The notes under the pieces are model-generated. The model saw only the letters and a list, made by a program, of their open reading frames with translations, did not search any database and was not told where the DNA came from. Both the position numbers and the translations under genes were made by a program. 64,000 nt of DNA from Stenotrophomonas maltophilia (GTDB taxonomy: Bacteria > Pseudomonadota > Gammaproteobacteria > Xanthomonadales > Xanthomonadaceae): positions 124,001 through 188,000 of the forward strand of contig NZ_CP033877.1 in assembly GCF_006970445.1 (NCBI RefSeq), read 5' to 3'. This document shows, one piece after another, positions 37,636 to 46,780 of the stretch. Each line of letters starts with the position of its first letter. Positions within the stretch are counted from its first letter, which is position 1.

Positions 37636-40600
37636 ATGTGGCATGCGGAGTCGATGCATCGCGACGCGATGCGCCATGGGCTCGGCCGTGGTGTTTCCGG
37701 CCGCCTGGGAGCGTTCCTCCTGCTGTTCCTGGTGCTGGCAGCGCCAGGCGTCGTTCACGCAGCGTGCACCACCTTCACGCCGACCAACGCCAGCGCGGGG
37801 TCGCCGATGGCCTCCGGCGGGACGATCACCATTGATGCAAGCACCTGCCAGGGCGCGCCAGGGTTCGGCATCGGCAATGTGATCGCGGCTGCCGGCCATG
37901 GCACGGCCACCACCACCAATGGTGCTGCGTCTGAGATCACCTACAGCAACAACGGCGACGGCGCGACGACCGACACCTTCACCTTCGATGACGGGACGGG
38001 CTCCAACAACGTCAGCGTCACCGTGCACATCCAGGCCGCCACCTCGCCGATCTTGATTTCCCCGGCAAGCGTTCCTGGCGGAACGGTAGGCGTGGCGTAT
38101 GCAAGCACCACCTTCAGCGCCAGCGGCGGTACCGCGCCCTACGCATTCACGGTCCCGCCCGGCACGTTGCCCAGCGGCTTGACGTTGGTGGGCGGCGTCC
38201 TGTCGGGCACGCCGACCGTGGAGGGTACGTTCTCGTTCTCGATCACCGCGACTGACAGTGCTGTTACGCCGCTCACCCGCGTCGCCAGCTATTCGATCAC
38301 CATTGCGCCACCGACCATCAGCGTGACCAACACGCCCCCGGCCGCAGCCATCAACACACCGTATTCCTTCACGCTGACTGCCAGTGGCGGTAATGGGCCG
38401 TATACCTATGCGATGGATGGTGGCACCACGCTGCCGACCGGCCTGACGCTGGCCAGCAATGGCACGATCAGTGGTACGCCGACCGTCCTGGGTAACAAGA
38501 TCTTCAGCGTGCGCGTCACCGACAGCAGCACGCCCACGCACTTCTTCGCAGCGGCCAGTCTGTCCATCGACGTGCAGAACGTGGTGCCGCCGGTCGCCAA
38601 TCCGGTCAGTGCGACGGTTGCCTACGGCAGTACCAGCAACCCGATCACCTTGAACATCACCGGTGGCGTCCCGGCATCGGTTGCGGTCGGTACGCAGGCC
38701 ACGCATGGCACTGCAACCGCCTCGGGAACGTCGATCACCTACACCCCCACGCCGGGCTATGCCGGGCCGGACAGCTTCACCTACACCGCCACCAATGCCG
38801 GTGGTACATCGGCGCCGGCGACCGTGACGATTACCGTCTCGCCGCCAACCGTCACCTACACCCCCACCAGCCCTCCTGCAGGCACCGTCGGCGCGGCGTA
38901 CAGCCAGTCGCTGGCCGGTGCCAGCGGCGGCGCTACGCCATACAGCTACACGCTCAACTCGGGCAGCCTGCCGCCTGGGTTGACCCTGGCCGGCAACGGC
39001 ATCCTGTCCGGCACGCCGACCGCCAACGGCAGCTTCAGTTTCACCGTACGCGCCACTGACAGCAGCACCGGAATCGGCCCGTTCAGCGCCAACAGCGGCA
39101 CATTGACGCTGAACATCGCCGCGCCGGCACTCACCTATGCGCCTGGCAATCCGACTGCTGCAACGGTCGGTACCGCATACAGCGGCTCGTTGGCCAGCGC
39201 AGGCGGCGGCACCGGGCCCTACACTTATTCGATCGCCTCGGGCAGCCTGCCGGCCGGCATCACCCTGGCCAGCAACGGCAGCCTGGCAGGCACGCCGACC
39301 GCAGGCGGTACCTTCAACTTCACGGTGACCGCCACCGACAGCAGCGGTGGCACCGGACCCTTCAGTGCGACCAGTCCTGCGCTGACGCTGACGGTGAACC
39401 CGCCGACGATCTCGATCGCGCCGAACACGCTGGCCAACGCGACGGTGGGAGTTGCCTATTCGCGGACGGTGACCGCTTCCGATGGCACCGCCGGCTACAG
39501 CTACGCAGTGACCGCCGGTGCGCTGCCGCCGGGCTTGAGCCTGTCGAGCGCGGGTGCGATCACCGGCACGCCCACCAGTGCTGGCAATTTCAACGTCACC
39601 CTGACCGCCACCGACAGCAGTACCGGCACCGGTCCGTACACCGGCAGCCATCCCTATCTGCTCATCGTGAATGCGCCAACGCTGGTGCTGTCACCGGCCT
39701 CCGGTGCCACGCTCAATGCAACGGCTGGCATCGCGCTGGGCAGCATCGGCTTTACCGCCGCCAACGGCACGGCACCCTACAGCTATGCGATCACCTCGGG
39801 TGCCTTGCCGCCCGGCGTCAGCCTGGCGTCGAGCGGTGGCCTGTCAGGTACGCCGACCGCAGCCGGCAGCTTCAGCTTCAGCGTGACTGCCACCGATGTG
39901 TCCAGCGGTACCGGTGCTCCGTTCTCCGTCACCGGCGGCTACACCATGGTGGTGGTTGCCCCGACCATCACCCTGACACCCGCAACCCTGCCGGCCATGT
40001 CCGTGGGCACGGCCTTCAACCAGACCGTGGTTGCCAGCGGAGGCCAGCCGGCCTTCAGCTACGCCATCGTCGCAGGCGCGTTGCCTGCAGGCCTGTTGTT
40101 GAACACGACCAGCGGGGTGATCAGTGGTACGCCCACCCAGGCGGGCGCCTACAACTTCACCGTCGGGGCAACCGACAACGGCGGGTTCAGCGGCAACCAG
40201 CCTTACTCGGGTACCGTCGGTGGCGGTGTCGTGGTACTGCCGGCGGCGAGCCTGAGCAATGCCACTGCCGGCACTGCCTACAGCTACACGTTCTCCGCCA
40301 GTGGTGGCACGCCCGGCTACAGCTACGTGCTGCAGACCGGTCTGCTGCCCGCGGGTGTCTCGCTGACCAGCGCCGGCGTGCTGTCTGGCACGCCAACCCA
40401 GGTTGGCAACTTCACTTTCACCGTGCGGGCGACTGACAGCAGTACCGGTACCGGCGCACCGTTCAGCGCAAGCCAGTCCTATGCGCTGACCGTGAACGCG
40501 CCGACGATCTCGCTGACGCCGTCGACGCTGCCGGCCGCGACCGGCGGCACGGCTTACTCGCAGACGATCACTGCCAGCGGGGGCACCGGCAGCCATACCT

Positions 40601-43227
40601 TCAGCCTGTCCGCGGGCGCGTTGCCACCTGGTGTCGGCCTGACCAGTGGCGGCATCCTGTCGGGCACACCGACCACCGCAGGCAGCCACGTCTTCACGAT
40701 CACGGCCACCGACAGCCTCGGCTTCACCGGCAGCCAGGCCTACAGCTTCACGATCAATGCGCCGGCGATCACGCTCACGCCGGCCACGTTGCCTGCCGCA
40801 ACCGGCAGCACCGCCTACAACCAGACGCTGACGGCCAGCGGCGGCAACGGCGGCTACACCTTCAGCCTGAGCACCGGGGCGCTGCCACCGGGCATCGGGT
40901 TGAGCAGCGCCGGCGTGATCAGTGGCACGCCGACCACCACCGGCAGCTATACCTTCACCGTGCAGGCGACCGATGGCTTCGGCTTCAGCGGCAGTCAGGC
41001 CTACACGGTGGCGGTGAATGCGCCGGCGATCGTCTTCGTCCAGACCACGCTGCCCGGCGGGCAGGTGGCGACCGCCTACAGCCAGACGCTGAGCGCCGGC
41101 GGCGGAAGTAGCAGCTTCACCTACAGCCTGAGCGCAGGCGCATTGCCGCCCGGTATCGCGTTGAGCAGTGCCGGTGCGCTCAGTGGCACGCCCACGGCGG
41201 CGGGCAGCTACAGCTTCACCGTCACCGCGACCGATACCTTCGGCTTCACCGGAAGCCAGGCATTCACAGTGGGCATCAACCAGCCGGTGCCGGTGGTGGT
41301 CAATGATGCGGCCAGTACGCCGGCCAATGCGGCGGTGACCGTCAACGTCACCGCCAACGACACCGGGCCGATCACCAGCATCGCGATCGCACAGGCACCC
41401 GCGCATGGCACGGTGGTGGTCAGCGGGCTGGACGTGGTGTACACCCCGGCAACCAGCTTCTTTGGCAGCGACAGCCTGACCTACACCGCCACCGGCCCCG
41501 GCGGCACTTCCACGGTGGCCACAGTGAGCATCACCGTCACACCGCTGGCAGTACCGGTGGCGGCGGCGCACAGCGCCACGGTCCTGGCCGGGCAATCGGT
41601 CACCGTGCAGGCTGAAGCCGGGGCGCTCAATGGTCCGTTCACCGCGGTCACGATCGCCCGGGCGCCATCGTCAGGCACTGCCGTGGTGCAGGGCACCAGC
41701 ATCGTCTACAGCGCCGCTGCCGATGCCTCCGGCGCGGTCGATTTCGATTACACGCTCAGCAACCCGTTCGGGGCATCGGCCCCGGCAAGGATCAGCGTCA
41801 ACGTCAATCCGCGCCCGGTGGCACCGGCACTGACCGCCTCGGCGATTGCCGGCACCGTGGTCAACGTGGACCTGACCACGACCGCACGCGGCGGACCGTT
41901 CACCGCCGCCAGCGTGGTTTCGGTCTCGCCGGCAGAAGCGGGCACGGCCAGCGTCTCCGCCAGTGGCACCGGCTACACGTTGGCCTTCACCGCGGCGGCG
42001 ACGTTCGGGGGAGCGGTGCGCATCACCTACACGCTGAGCAACGCCTTCGCCACGTCGGCACCCGGCACGGTGGATGTGATGGTCAAGCCGCGCAGCGACC
42101 CCTCACGTGATGCGGAAGTGCTGGGCGTGCTCGACGCACAGGTCGAAGGCGCGCGGCGCATGGCGATCGGCCAGATCGGCAACTTGCAGCGGCGCCTGGA
42201 AAGCCTGCGGGCCGGCGGCGGTCGCAGTGGCTTCAGCAACGGCATCACCTTCAGTTCGGCCAGCAGCCAGCGCCGTGCGCAGCAGACGGAGCTGCTGCAG
42301 AAGGGCATCGGCGCCACCGGCGAGGCACTGTCGATGGTCGAGGAACCGGCGCTGCAGGGCGATACCGCGCCTGCGGCCACGTCGGCCGACGGCTTTGCGT
42401 TCTGGACCGGCGGTGCGGTGAACTTTGGAACGCTGAAGCCGGGTGCAGGCAGCAACGGCATCGACTTCACCACCTCCGGCGTCAGCCTGGGTGCGGACCG
42501 CCAGCTGGGTCCGTCGTTGAGCCTGGGCGCGGGCATCGGCTATGGCCATGACGCGTCGGATATCGGCCGCAATGGCAGCCGCAGCACGGTGGATGGCTAC
42601 AGCATCGCCGGCTATGCCAGCTTCCATCCGGAAGGTGGGTTCTATGTGGATGGCCTGCTTGGCTATCAGTGGCTGAGTTTTGATGCGCGCCGCTTCATCA
42701 CCGACAACGGCAATACCGCCTACGGCAGTCGCGACGGCACGCAGTGGTTCGCCTCGTTCTCCACCGGCTTCCAGCACCGCCTCGACAACCTGCTGCTGAC
42801 ACCCTACGGGCGCCTGGACCTGGCCCGCGCAACGCTGGATGGCTATCGCGAGCGCGGTGATGCGGTGTACGCGCTCGACTACGGGAAGCAGACGGTGAAC
42901 ACCAGCACCGCTACCGCCGGTGTGCTGGCGCAGTGGCTGGTGAAGCGCGACTACGGCATGTGGACGCCGCAGCTGCGCGCCGAGTTCGGCCATGACATGC
43001 AGGGCTCCAGCGAGGCCTTCATGCGCTACGCCGACCTGATGTCCGGCCCGGTCTATCGCGCCACCCTGGGCCGGCAGTCGCGCAACCACACGCTGCTGGG
43101 GGCGGGTATCGGCCTGCAGACGCTGAAGGGCTGGTCGCTGCGCGCCGAATACCAGAGCCAGCTCGACAGCAGCAGCCGTGACAACCAGGGCATCCAGATC
43201 AGCGTGCAGAAGACCCTGCCGCCGTGA
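37636..43227 (+). CDS. Giant autotransporter with ~15 Ig-like repeats and C-terminal beta-barrel
   Basis: 1,863 residues from ATG 37636, which follows an AGGGGGC ribosome-binding stretch; a GTG at 37531 is in frame but only adds Ala/Arg-rich sequence. The signal peptide core is LGAFLLLFLVLAAPGVVHA. Then come an N-terminal domain, about 11 repeats of about 90 residues with the putative-Ig (He_PIG) pattern (TAYS...ASGG...GALPPG...LSGTPT...F.VTATD), and 4 cadherin-like/Big repeats (for example GTSITYTPTPGYAGPDSFTYTATN). A helical linker (about 1490-1560, DAQVEGARRMAIGQIGNLQRRLESL) precedes the autotransporter beta-domain (about 1590-1863). The barrel should insert in the outer membrane and expose the repeat stalk, so an adhesin role is likely but no receptor is known. 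Confidence 0.9.
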   Translation: MWHAESMHRDAMRHGLGRGVSGRLGAFLLLFLVLAAPGVVHAACTTFTPTNASAGSPMASGGTITIDASTCQGAPGFGIGNVIAAAGHGTATTTNGAASEITYSNNGDGATTDTFTFDDGTGSNNVSVTVHIQAATSPILISPASVPGGTVGVAYASTTFSASGGTAPYAFTVPPGTLPSGLTLVGGVLSGTPTVEGTFSFSITATDSAVTPLTRVASYSITIAPPTISVTNTPPAAAINTPYSFTLTASGGNGPYTYAMDGGTTLPTGLTLASNGTISGTPTVLGNKIFSVRVTDSSTPTHFFAAASLSIDVQNVVPPVANPVSATVAYGSTSNPITLNITGGVPASVAVGTQATHGTATASGTSITYTPTPGYAGPDSFTYTATNAGGTSAPATVTITVSPPTVTYTPTSPPAGTVGAAYSQSLAGASGGATPYSYTLNSGSLPPGLTLAGNGILSGTPTANGSFSFTVRATDSSTGIGPFSANSGTLTLNIAAPALTYAPGNPTAATVGTAYSGSLASAGGGTGPYTYSIASGSLPAGITLASNGSLAGTPTAGGTFNFTVTATDSSGGTGPFSATSPALTLTVNPPTISIAPNTLANATVGVAYSRTVTASDGTAGYSYAVTAGALPPGLSLSSAGAITGTPTSAGNFNVTLTATDSSTGTGPYTGSHPYLLIVNAPTLVLSPASGATLNATAGIALGSIGFTAANGTAPYSYAITSGALPPGVSLASSGGLSGTPTAAGSFSFSVTATDVSSGTGAPFSVTGGYTMVVVAPTITLTPATLPAMSVGTAFNQTVVASGGQPAFSYAIVAGALPAGLLLNTTSGVISGTPTQAGAYNFTVGATDNGGFSGNQPYSGTVGGGVVVLPAASLSNATAGTAYSYTFSASGGTPGYSYVLQTGLLPAGVSLTSAGVLSGTPTQVGNFTFTVRATDSSTGTGAPFSASQSYALTVNAPTISLTPSTLPAATGGTAYSQTITASGGTGSHTFSLSAGALPPGVGLTSGGILSGTPTTAGSHVFTITATDSLGFTGSQAYSFTINAPAITLTPATLPAATGSTAYNQTLTASGGNGGYTFSLSTGALPPGIGLSSAGVISGTPTTTGSYTFTVQATDGFGFSGSQAYTVAVNAPAIVFVQTTLPGGQVATAYSQTLSAGGGSSSFTYSLSAGALPPGIALSSAGALSGTPTAAGSYSFTVTATDTFGFTGSQAFTVGINQPVPVVVNDAASTPANAAVTVNVTANDTGPITSIAIAQAPAHGTVVVSGLDVVYTPATSFFGSDSLTYTATGPGGTSTVATVSITVTPLAVPVAAAHSATVLAGQSVTVQAEAGALNGPFTAVTIARAPSSGTAVVQGTSIVYSAAADASGAVDFDYTLSNPFGASAPARISVNVNPRPVAPALTASAIAGTVVNVDLTTTARGGPFTAASVVSVSPAEAGTASVSASGTGYTLAFTAAATFGGAVRITYTLSNAFATSAPGTVDVMVKPRSDPSRDAEVLGVLDAQVEGARRMAIGQIGNLQRRLESLRAGGGRSGFSNGITFSSASSQRRAQQTELLQKGIGATGEALSMVEEPALQGDTAPAATSADGFAFWTGGAVNFGTLKPGAGSNGIDFTTSGVSLGADRQLGPSLSLGAGIGYGHDASDIGRNGSRSTVDGYSIAGYASFHPEGGFYVDGLLGYQWLSFDARRFITDNGNTAYGSRDGTQWFASFSTGFQHRLDNLLLTPYGRLDLARATLDGYRERGDAVYALDYGKQTVNTSTATAGVLAQWLVKRDYGMWTPQLRAEFGHDMQGSSEAFMRYADLMSGPVYRATLGRQSRNHTLLGAGIGLQTLKGWSLRAEYQSQLDSSSRDNQGIQISVQKTLPP
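38047..41280 (+). repeat. Tandem Ig-like repeat array in the autotransporter
   Basis: Repeats of about 270 bases encode He_PIG-type domains with the core ALPPG followed by LSGTPT/ISGTPT and a closing NAP/NPP linker. The array is interrupted once, at about 38585-38840, by a cadherin-like repeat. Copies differ by point changes, so it is old, but its unit structure leaves room for copy-number change. Confidence 0.88.
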
Positions 43228-43235
43228 CGGTGCCC

Positions 43236-43263
43236 GCGGTGGCGGCTGTTGTGCCGCCACCGC
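43236..43263 (+). other. GC-rich hairpin after the autotransporter gene
   Basis: An 11-bp perfect stem (GCGGTGGCGGC / GCCGCCACCGC) with loop TGTTGT starts nine bases after the stop. It has no T-run, so it may protect the transcript 3' end rather than act as an intrinsic terminator. Confidence 0.5.
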
Positions 43264-43360
43264 GCGCTGCGGCGCAACCCGGTACCCGTACAATCGCAGT
43301 CCCGCCAGGTGTGCTGACCGCACCTGGCGTTGACCTCGATTGGATGGAACAGGACAGGGA

Positions 43361-44026
43361 ATGAAGATTCGAATCACAGGGATGGCACTGACGGTCGCAT
43401 TGCTGGCCGCCTGCGGGCAGGAACCGGCACCGGCCGCAGCACCGGCCGCACCGGCACCGACCACGGAAGCACCGGCCGCCACAGCGACGGTCGTCGAGAA
43501 GGAACCGGCCATCGAAGACGGCGTGGACCCCTCGGTGTGGGACAACGAAGGCGAACCGGAAGACCCGAGTGCCGGCGGCGAACTGACCTGCGCGGACAAT
43601 CCGCTGGCGACCCATTTCTTCACCCTGGTCGGCGGCAACACCGTGGATGACTGCGGCCGCAAGGACCCGAAGGTGCTGGCGGCCTTCAACACCCTGATGA
43701 AGGGCACCGCGGCAGCCGAATCCAGCGACAAGGAGATTCCCTCGCTGCGCCAACGCCTGTTGAGCGGACCCAGCGGGCCCGGCGAGCTGCTGGTGCTGCA
43801 GGGCGAGCCATGGTGGTTCTACACCGCCTGCCAGGCCCACGACTGCCCCGGCACCGCGTTGGCGATGCTGTATTCGCCGACGGAAGCGAAGATGGTCGGC
43901 CGTCTTACCGCGCGCTGCCGTGTGTGGTGGCTGGGCGAGCCGACGGCGGAACAACGTGCGCAGATCGAACAGCGCCAGCCACTGCAGGATGCCGCCTTGA
44001 AGGAAGACAGCGCGCTCTGCGAGTGA
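43361..44026 (+). CDS. Hypothetical lipoprotein
   Basis: 221 residues, ATG 43361. Lipoprotein signal MKIRITGMALTVALLAACG, then an Ala/Pro/Thr-rich linker and an acidic domain (EDGVDPSVWDNEGEPEDP). Four cysteines recur in the domain (LTCADNP, VDDCGRKD, YTACQAHDCPGTAL) plus RCRVWWLGEPT and a C-terminal LCE, suggesting disulfides in the periplasm. No family recognised. It stands alone behind the autotransporter, followed by a GTAG repeat. Confidence 0.75.
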   Translation: MKIRITGMALTVALLAACGQEPAPAAAPAAPAPTTEAPAATATVVEKEPAIEDGVDPSVWDNEGEPEDPSAGGELTCADNPLATHFFTLVGGNTVDDCGRKDPKVLAAFNTLMKGTAAAESSDKEIPSLRQRLLSGPSGPGELLVLQGEPWWFYTACQAHDCPGTALAMLYSPTEAKMVGRLTARCRVWWLGEPTAEQRAQIEQRQPLQDAALKEDSALCE

Positions 44027-44039
44027 GGTGGTGCCCGCG

Positions 44040-44062
44040 GTAGCGCCGGGCCGTGCCCGGCG
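44040..44062 (+). repeat. GTAGCGCCGGGCC-type palindromic repeat
   Basis: GTAGCGCCGGGCCGTGCCCGGCG is a GTAG-headed hairpin of the third subtype in this window, in the 128-base gap between the lipoprotein and the convergent hydrolase gene. Confidence 0.8.
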
Positions 44063-44154
44063 GAACCGCGGGCGCTGCTGCCCGGGTCACCTTTCCGGCC
44101 GCGTTTGCCGGGCTCGGCTGCCTGTCCTGGTGTGTGCAGGCACGCAATCCGTGC

Positions 44155-44946
44155 TCAATCCGGAATCGACAGGCTGGCCGGATCCGCGTGCGCGCCTCTG
44201 GGGTGGGGCTCCGCCGTCGAAAGTGCCACTGCCGTGCCACTTCGTGTCCCCAGGTCGTACACGACCAGCGCATCATCCCCAGCCCCGGTGCTGCATATCA
44301 AGGCGCCGGTGCTGTCCCAGGCAGCAGACTGGCCGGCCATCTCAAAGCCGTCGGCCAGGCCTACACCATTGGATACCATCACCGTCATCCCCAGCTCCCG
44401 CGCGACTGCAGCGTAATGGCGGTGAGCACGCTGCATACCGGCCAGGTGCTTTGCAACACTGGCAACGTAGATCGTTGCGCCGGCCTTCTTCGCCTGCACG
44501 GCGCTTTCCAACTGCAGCGACTCGAAGCAGATGGCAGGAACCAGGGTTTCCTTTCCCATGGACACCGGAAGCAGCGCGGTTCCCGGTCTGAAGTAAGGCA
44601 GCTCGTCGGCATGAAGAATCTGCTTGGTATAGACAGCGGGTGCCTGATTGCAGCGGAAGATGAACATGCCGATCTCTGGCCCGTCCATGCCGCGGAACGG
44701 TGCGCCGACTGCAATAAGAATCCGGTGGCGATCACTGAGCGACTGGAACACGGCCAGGCGAGCATCATCTGCCGTCAGCGCCAACCGCTCCGCCATTCGT
44801 GGCTCATAGCCAGTGAGCGACATCTCCGGAAAGAAGACGGCCGCACCGCCACAGCAAACAGCCAGATCGATCAAGGGGACATGCCGCTCGATGTTGCCAT
44901 CGATGTCCCCAGGCGATGACCGAATCTGCGCAGCAACAATCTTCAT
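44155..44946 (-). CDS. Carbon-nitrogen hydrolase (nitrilase superfamily)
   Basis: 263 residues, cytoplasmic. The catalytic triad is visible: Glu in FFPEMSLTGYE, Lys in VYTKQILHADE and Cys in PAICFESLQ. A second Glu-like position and the ending VYDLG match family order. Members hydrolyse non-peptide C-N bonds (amides, N-carbamoyl groups); the substrate cannot be told. GC and codon use look lower than those of neighbours, so it may have been acquired. It stands alone. Confidence 0.88.
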   Translation of the reverse strand: MKIVAAQIRSSPGDIDGNIERHVPLIDLAVCCGGAAVFFPEMSLTGYEPRMAERLALTADDARLAVFQSLSDRHRILIAVGAPFRGMDGPEIGMFIFRCNQAPAVYTKQILHADELPYFRPGTALLPVSMGKETLVPAICFESLQLESAVQAKKAGATIYVASVAKHLAGMQRAHRHYAAVARELGMTVMVSNGVGLADGFEMAGQSAAWDSTGALICSTGAGDDALVVYDLGTRSGTAVALSTAEPHPRGAHADPASLSIPD

Positions 44947-45112
44947 TCCTGTCCTCTCGATCCAGACGCAGGCCGAGGTGAGGATGGCCTTGTTGGCCGG
45001 ATTATGCAGCTGGGGCTCTGGCGCAGCCAGCAGGCTTCATCGATCCAACCAGCCGTTCCACTGTTGGGGCAGTTGCGCGTGGGCCGCACACCATGCAATC
45101 GACCACGAAGTA

Positions 45113-45403
45113 TCAGACCGCCGTCCAGTCGATGACGAGAGGCGAGGAGACTTTCCCCAAGTCGACATCCGAGCAGTCGGTGTGGTCTCCCAGGAACAGG
45201 AATCGATTGCCGCCCGTCACTTCAAAGAGGCGGCTTCCAGCTTCGGCGTACTCGGCCGGTGGCAGGATGGATGAAACCTGCATGGAGTTGAGTCCCACGG
45301 TCTGCATCAGCCTGGCAGCATCCTCGGGCGAGATCAGCTGAGGATCGCTTGGCGTGCCGTAGGCCCAGCCGCAGTAGCCATTGTGGACATAGTAGTGCGA
45401 CAT
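45113..45403 (-). CDS. Hypothetical small protein
   Basis: 96 residues, MSHYYVHNGYCGWAYGTPSDP..., no family recognised. The first part is rich in Tyr/Trp/Gly, and LISPEDAARLMQTVGLNSMQ is a likely helix; GDHTDCSDVDLGK and a C-terminal VIDWTAV complete it. It is cytoplasmic by the absence of a signal. GC is lower than average, as in the hydrolase gene next door, so the two could be part of one transferred segment. Confidence 0.55.
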   Translation of the reverse strand: MSHYYVHNGYCGWAYGTPSDPQLISPEDAARLMQTVGLNSMQVSSILPPAEYAEAGSRLFEVTGGNRFLFLGDHTDCSDVDLGKVSSPLVIDWTAV

Positions 45404-45452
45404 GTTTCACCGTGAGCCTGGGCGGCGAGCCGAGGCAACACACTAGCGCGAT

Positions 45453-46250
45453 CTACTTGCTCGCGCGCCGTGCACCTTTCTCGTCTTCGTCCTTTGCATC
45501 GCCCCGGCTCTGCGCGAACTCCGGGAACGTCTTCGCGATCGAATCCTTGTCCGGCAGGATGTAGAACACGCCGCCCTTCTCGAACGTGGACTGCACGATC
45601 TGCTCATAGAACGCGGGCGAGACATTGATGCAGCCGTGGGTGACGCGGTTGTCGTCCGGCGTGGGCGATGCCAACCGCGCGGCGCGCTTCTCCTTCGGGC
45701 TACCCGGCGGCAGCGGATGCATCGACACGGCGGAATCGTAGTCCACCCACAGCACGCGCCCGGCATCGTCGGAGGGGCCGTAGCCACCAATGAAGCGGCC
45801 GGCAGGCGTGGTGCGGTCGTGGCCGGGAATCGCACTCAGTGCGAGCTTGGCGACGCCCGGTGCGGAGTGATCGCCGATGGCCGAACCGAACAGCGCCGGT
45901 GCTGCGCCGCGTAGCTTGCCGTCGCCGCCGAAGACCAGAACCTGCGCCGCTGCCTTGTCCATGACCGCAAACGGATAGCCTTGGTTGTCCTTGCTGGCGA
46001 CGACCCAGCCAGCCAGCTCGATCACTGTTTCGGACACGCTCTGGTCGGGCGGAAGTTCATCAACGGCGGCCACCGGTGGTGCAGGTGCGTCCTTGTCCCT
46101 GGCGTTGGCTACGCCGCTGCACGCAACGGCCAGTGCCATGGCCAGTGCGGCATGGAGGGCGCGGCGTGCAGGGGAGGAGGAGGTACGAATGGGACGGCTC
46201 CTTGCAATGCAATCTTGGGTGGAAGGATGCCAGTGGCCGGCGAAGGCCAC
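45453..46250 (-). CDS. L,D-transpeptidase (YkuD family), periplasmic
   Basis: Up to 265 residues. The signal-like region (ARRALHAALAMALAVACSGVANA) is followed by a YkuD catalytic domain with the nucleophile cysteine in RVTHGCINVSPAFYEQI. It would form or edit peptide cross-links of peptidoglycan or attach lipoproteins to it; an Lpp-like lipoprotein gene lies immediately upstream, which suits the latter. The C-terminus is a charged tail (DAKDEDEKGARRASK). The GTG start at 46250 lacks a ribosome-binding site. An AAGGAG (minus strand, 46203-46198) sits 7 bases before an in-frame ATT at 46190 that would give a compact signal peptide (239 residues after counting from there less the first six), so ATT may be the true start. 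Confidence 0.85.
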   Translation of the reverse strand: MAFAGHWHPSTQDCIARSRPIRTSSSPARRALHAALAMALAVACSGVANARDKDAPAPPVAAVDELPPDQSVSETVIELAGWVVASKDNQGYPFAVMDKAAAQVLVFGGDGKLRGAAPALFGSAIGDHSAPGVAKLALSAIPGHDRTTPAGRFIGGYGPSDDAGRVLWVDYDSAVSMHPLPPGSPKEKRAARLASPTPDDNRVTHGCINVSPAFYEQIVQSTFEKGGVFYILPDKDSIAKTFPEFAQSRGDAKDEDEKGARRASK

Positions 46251-46296
46251 TGGGTCCCGATACAGATGTGGATCAATTCAAACGGTGAGGGAGCGA

Positions 46297-46569
46297 TTAC
46301 CCGCGCGGCTTGCGGCCGGCAGGTGCCCTTTCAAGCTGCTGGACGCGGCCTTCGATCTGGTCCAGGCGCTGATTGGCCTGCTGTGCGGACTGGTTGGCGG
46401 ACTCCGCGCTCTGCGCAGCACCCTGCACCTTGACGTCGAGCTGATCGAGACGCGAGTTGATGGTTGCAAACTCGTTCTTGTATGAGGCGCAGGCGCCAAG
46501 GCTCACGGTGGCGATGAGCGCTACAGCAAGTGCGCGGGCCGTCTTCATGTGTTGCGGGTTCAGGTTCAT
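46297..46569 (-). CDS. Lpp-like small outer-membrane lipoprotein
   Basis: 90 residues, starting MNLNPQHMKTARAL after a strong AAGGAGGGAG. The lipobox LGACAS leads to a short coiled coil (INSRLDQLDVKVQGAAQSAESANQSAQQANQRLDQIEGRVQQLE) and a basic tail KPRG. This is the build of Braun-type/OprI lipoproteins that tie the outer membrane to the wall. The usual C-terminal Lys-Arg attachment ending is not present exactly; KPRG could still be a substrate. The L,D-transpeptidase gene follows in the same direction 46 bases later. Confidence 0.82.
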   Translation of the reverse strand: MNLNPQHMKTARALAVALIATVSLGACASYKNEFATINSRLDQLDVKVQGAAQSAESANQSAQQANQRLDQIEGRVQQLERAPAGRKPRG

Positions 46570-46780
46570 TGCACTCCCTCCTTCGTCTGGGGAAGCTGGA
46601 ATATAGCGGCGTTTGTTCCCGCTGCTACCAAGCGCTTTCAGCTGGAATTTGAATACGTGGATGCACTGTGAAGCCCGCTTCTGACCCAACATTAACAAGC
46701 GGGATCAGGCGAGCTGATCTGCGTCGGCGGCGCGCCTTGCGCCTGTTCAAGATCGCCAATTCATCAGTATGAAGCGGGTG

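Noticed and set aside
37579..39651. 690-codon antisense frame in the autotransporter repeats
   Set aside because: Same artefact: it is a shadow of repeated coding sequence, Gly/Arg/Ala-rich with no recognisable domain or ribosome-binding site.
43236..43263. Hairpin after the autotransporter considered as an intrinsic terminator
   Set aside because: No T-run follows, so it is listed only as a hairpin.
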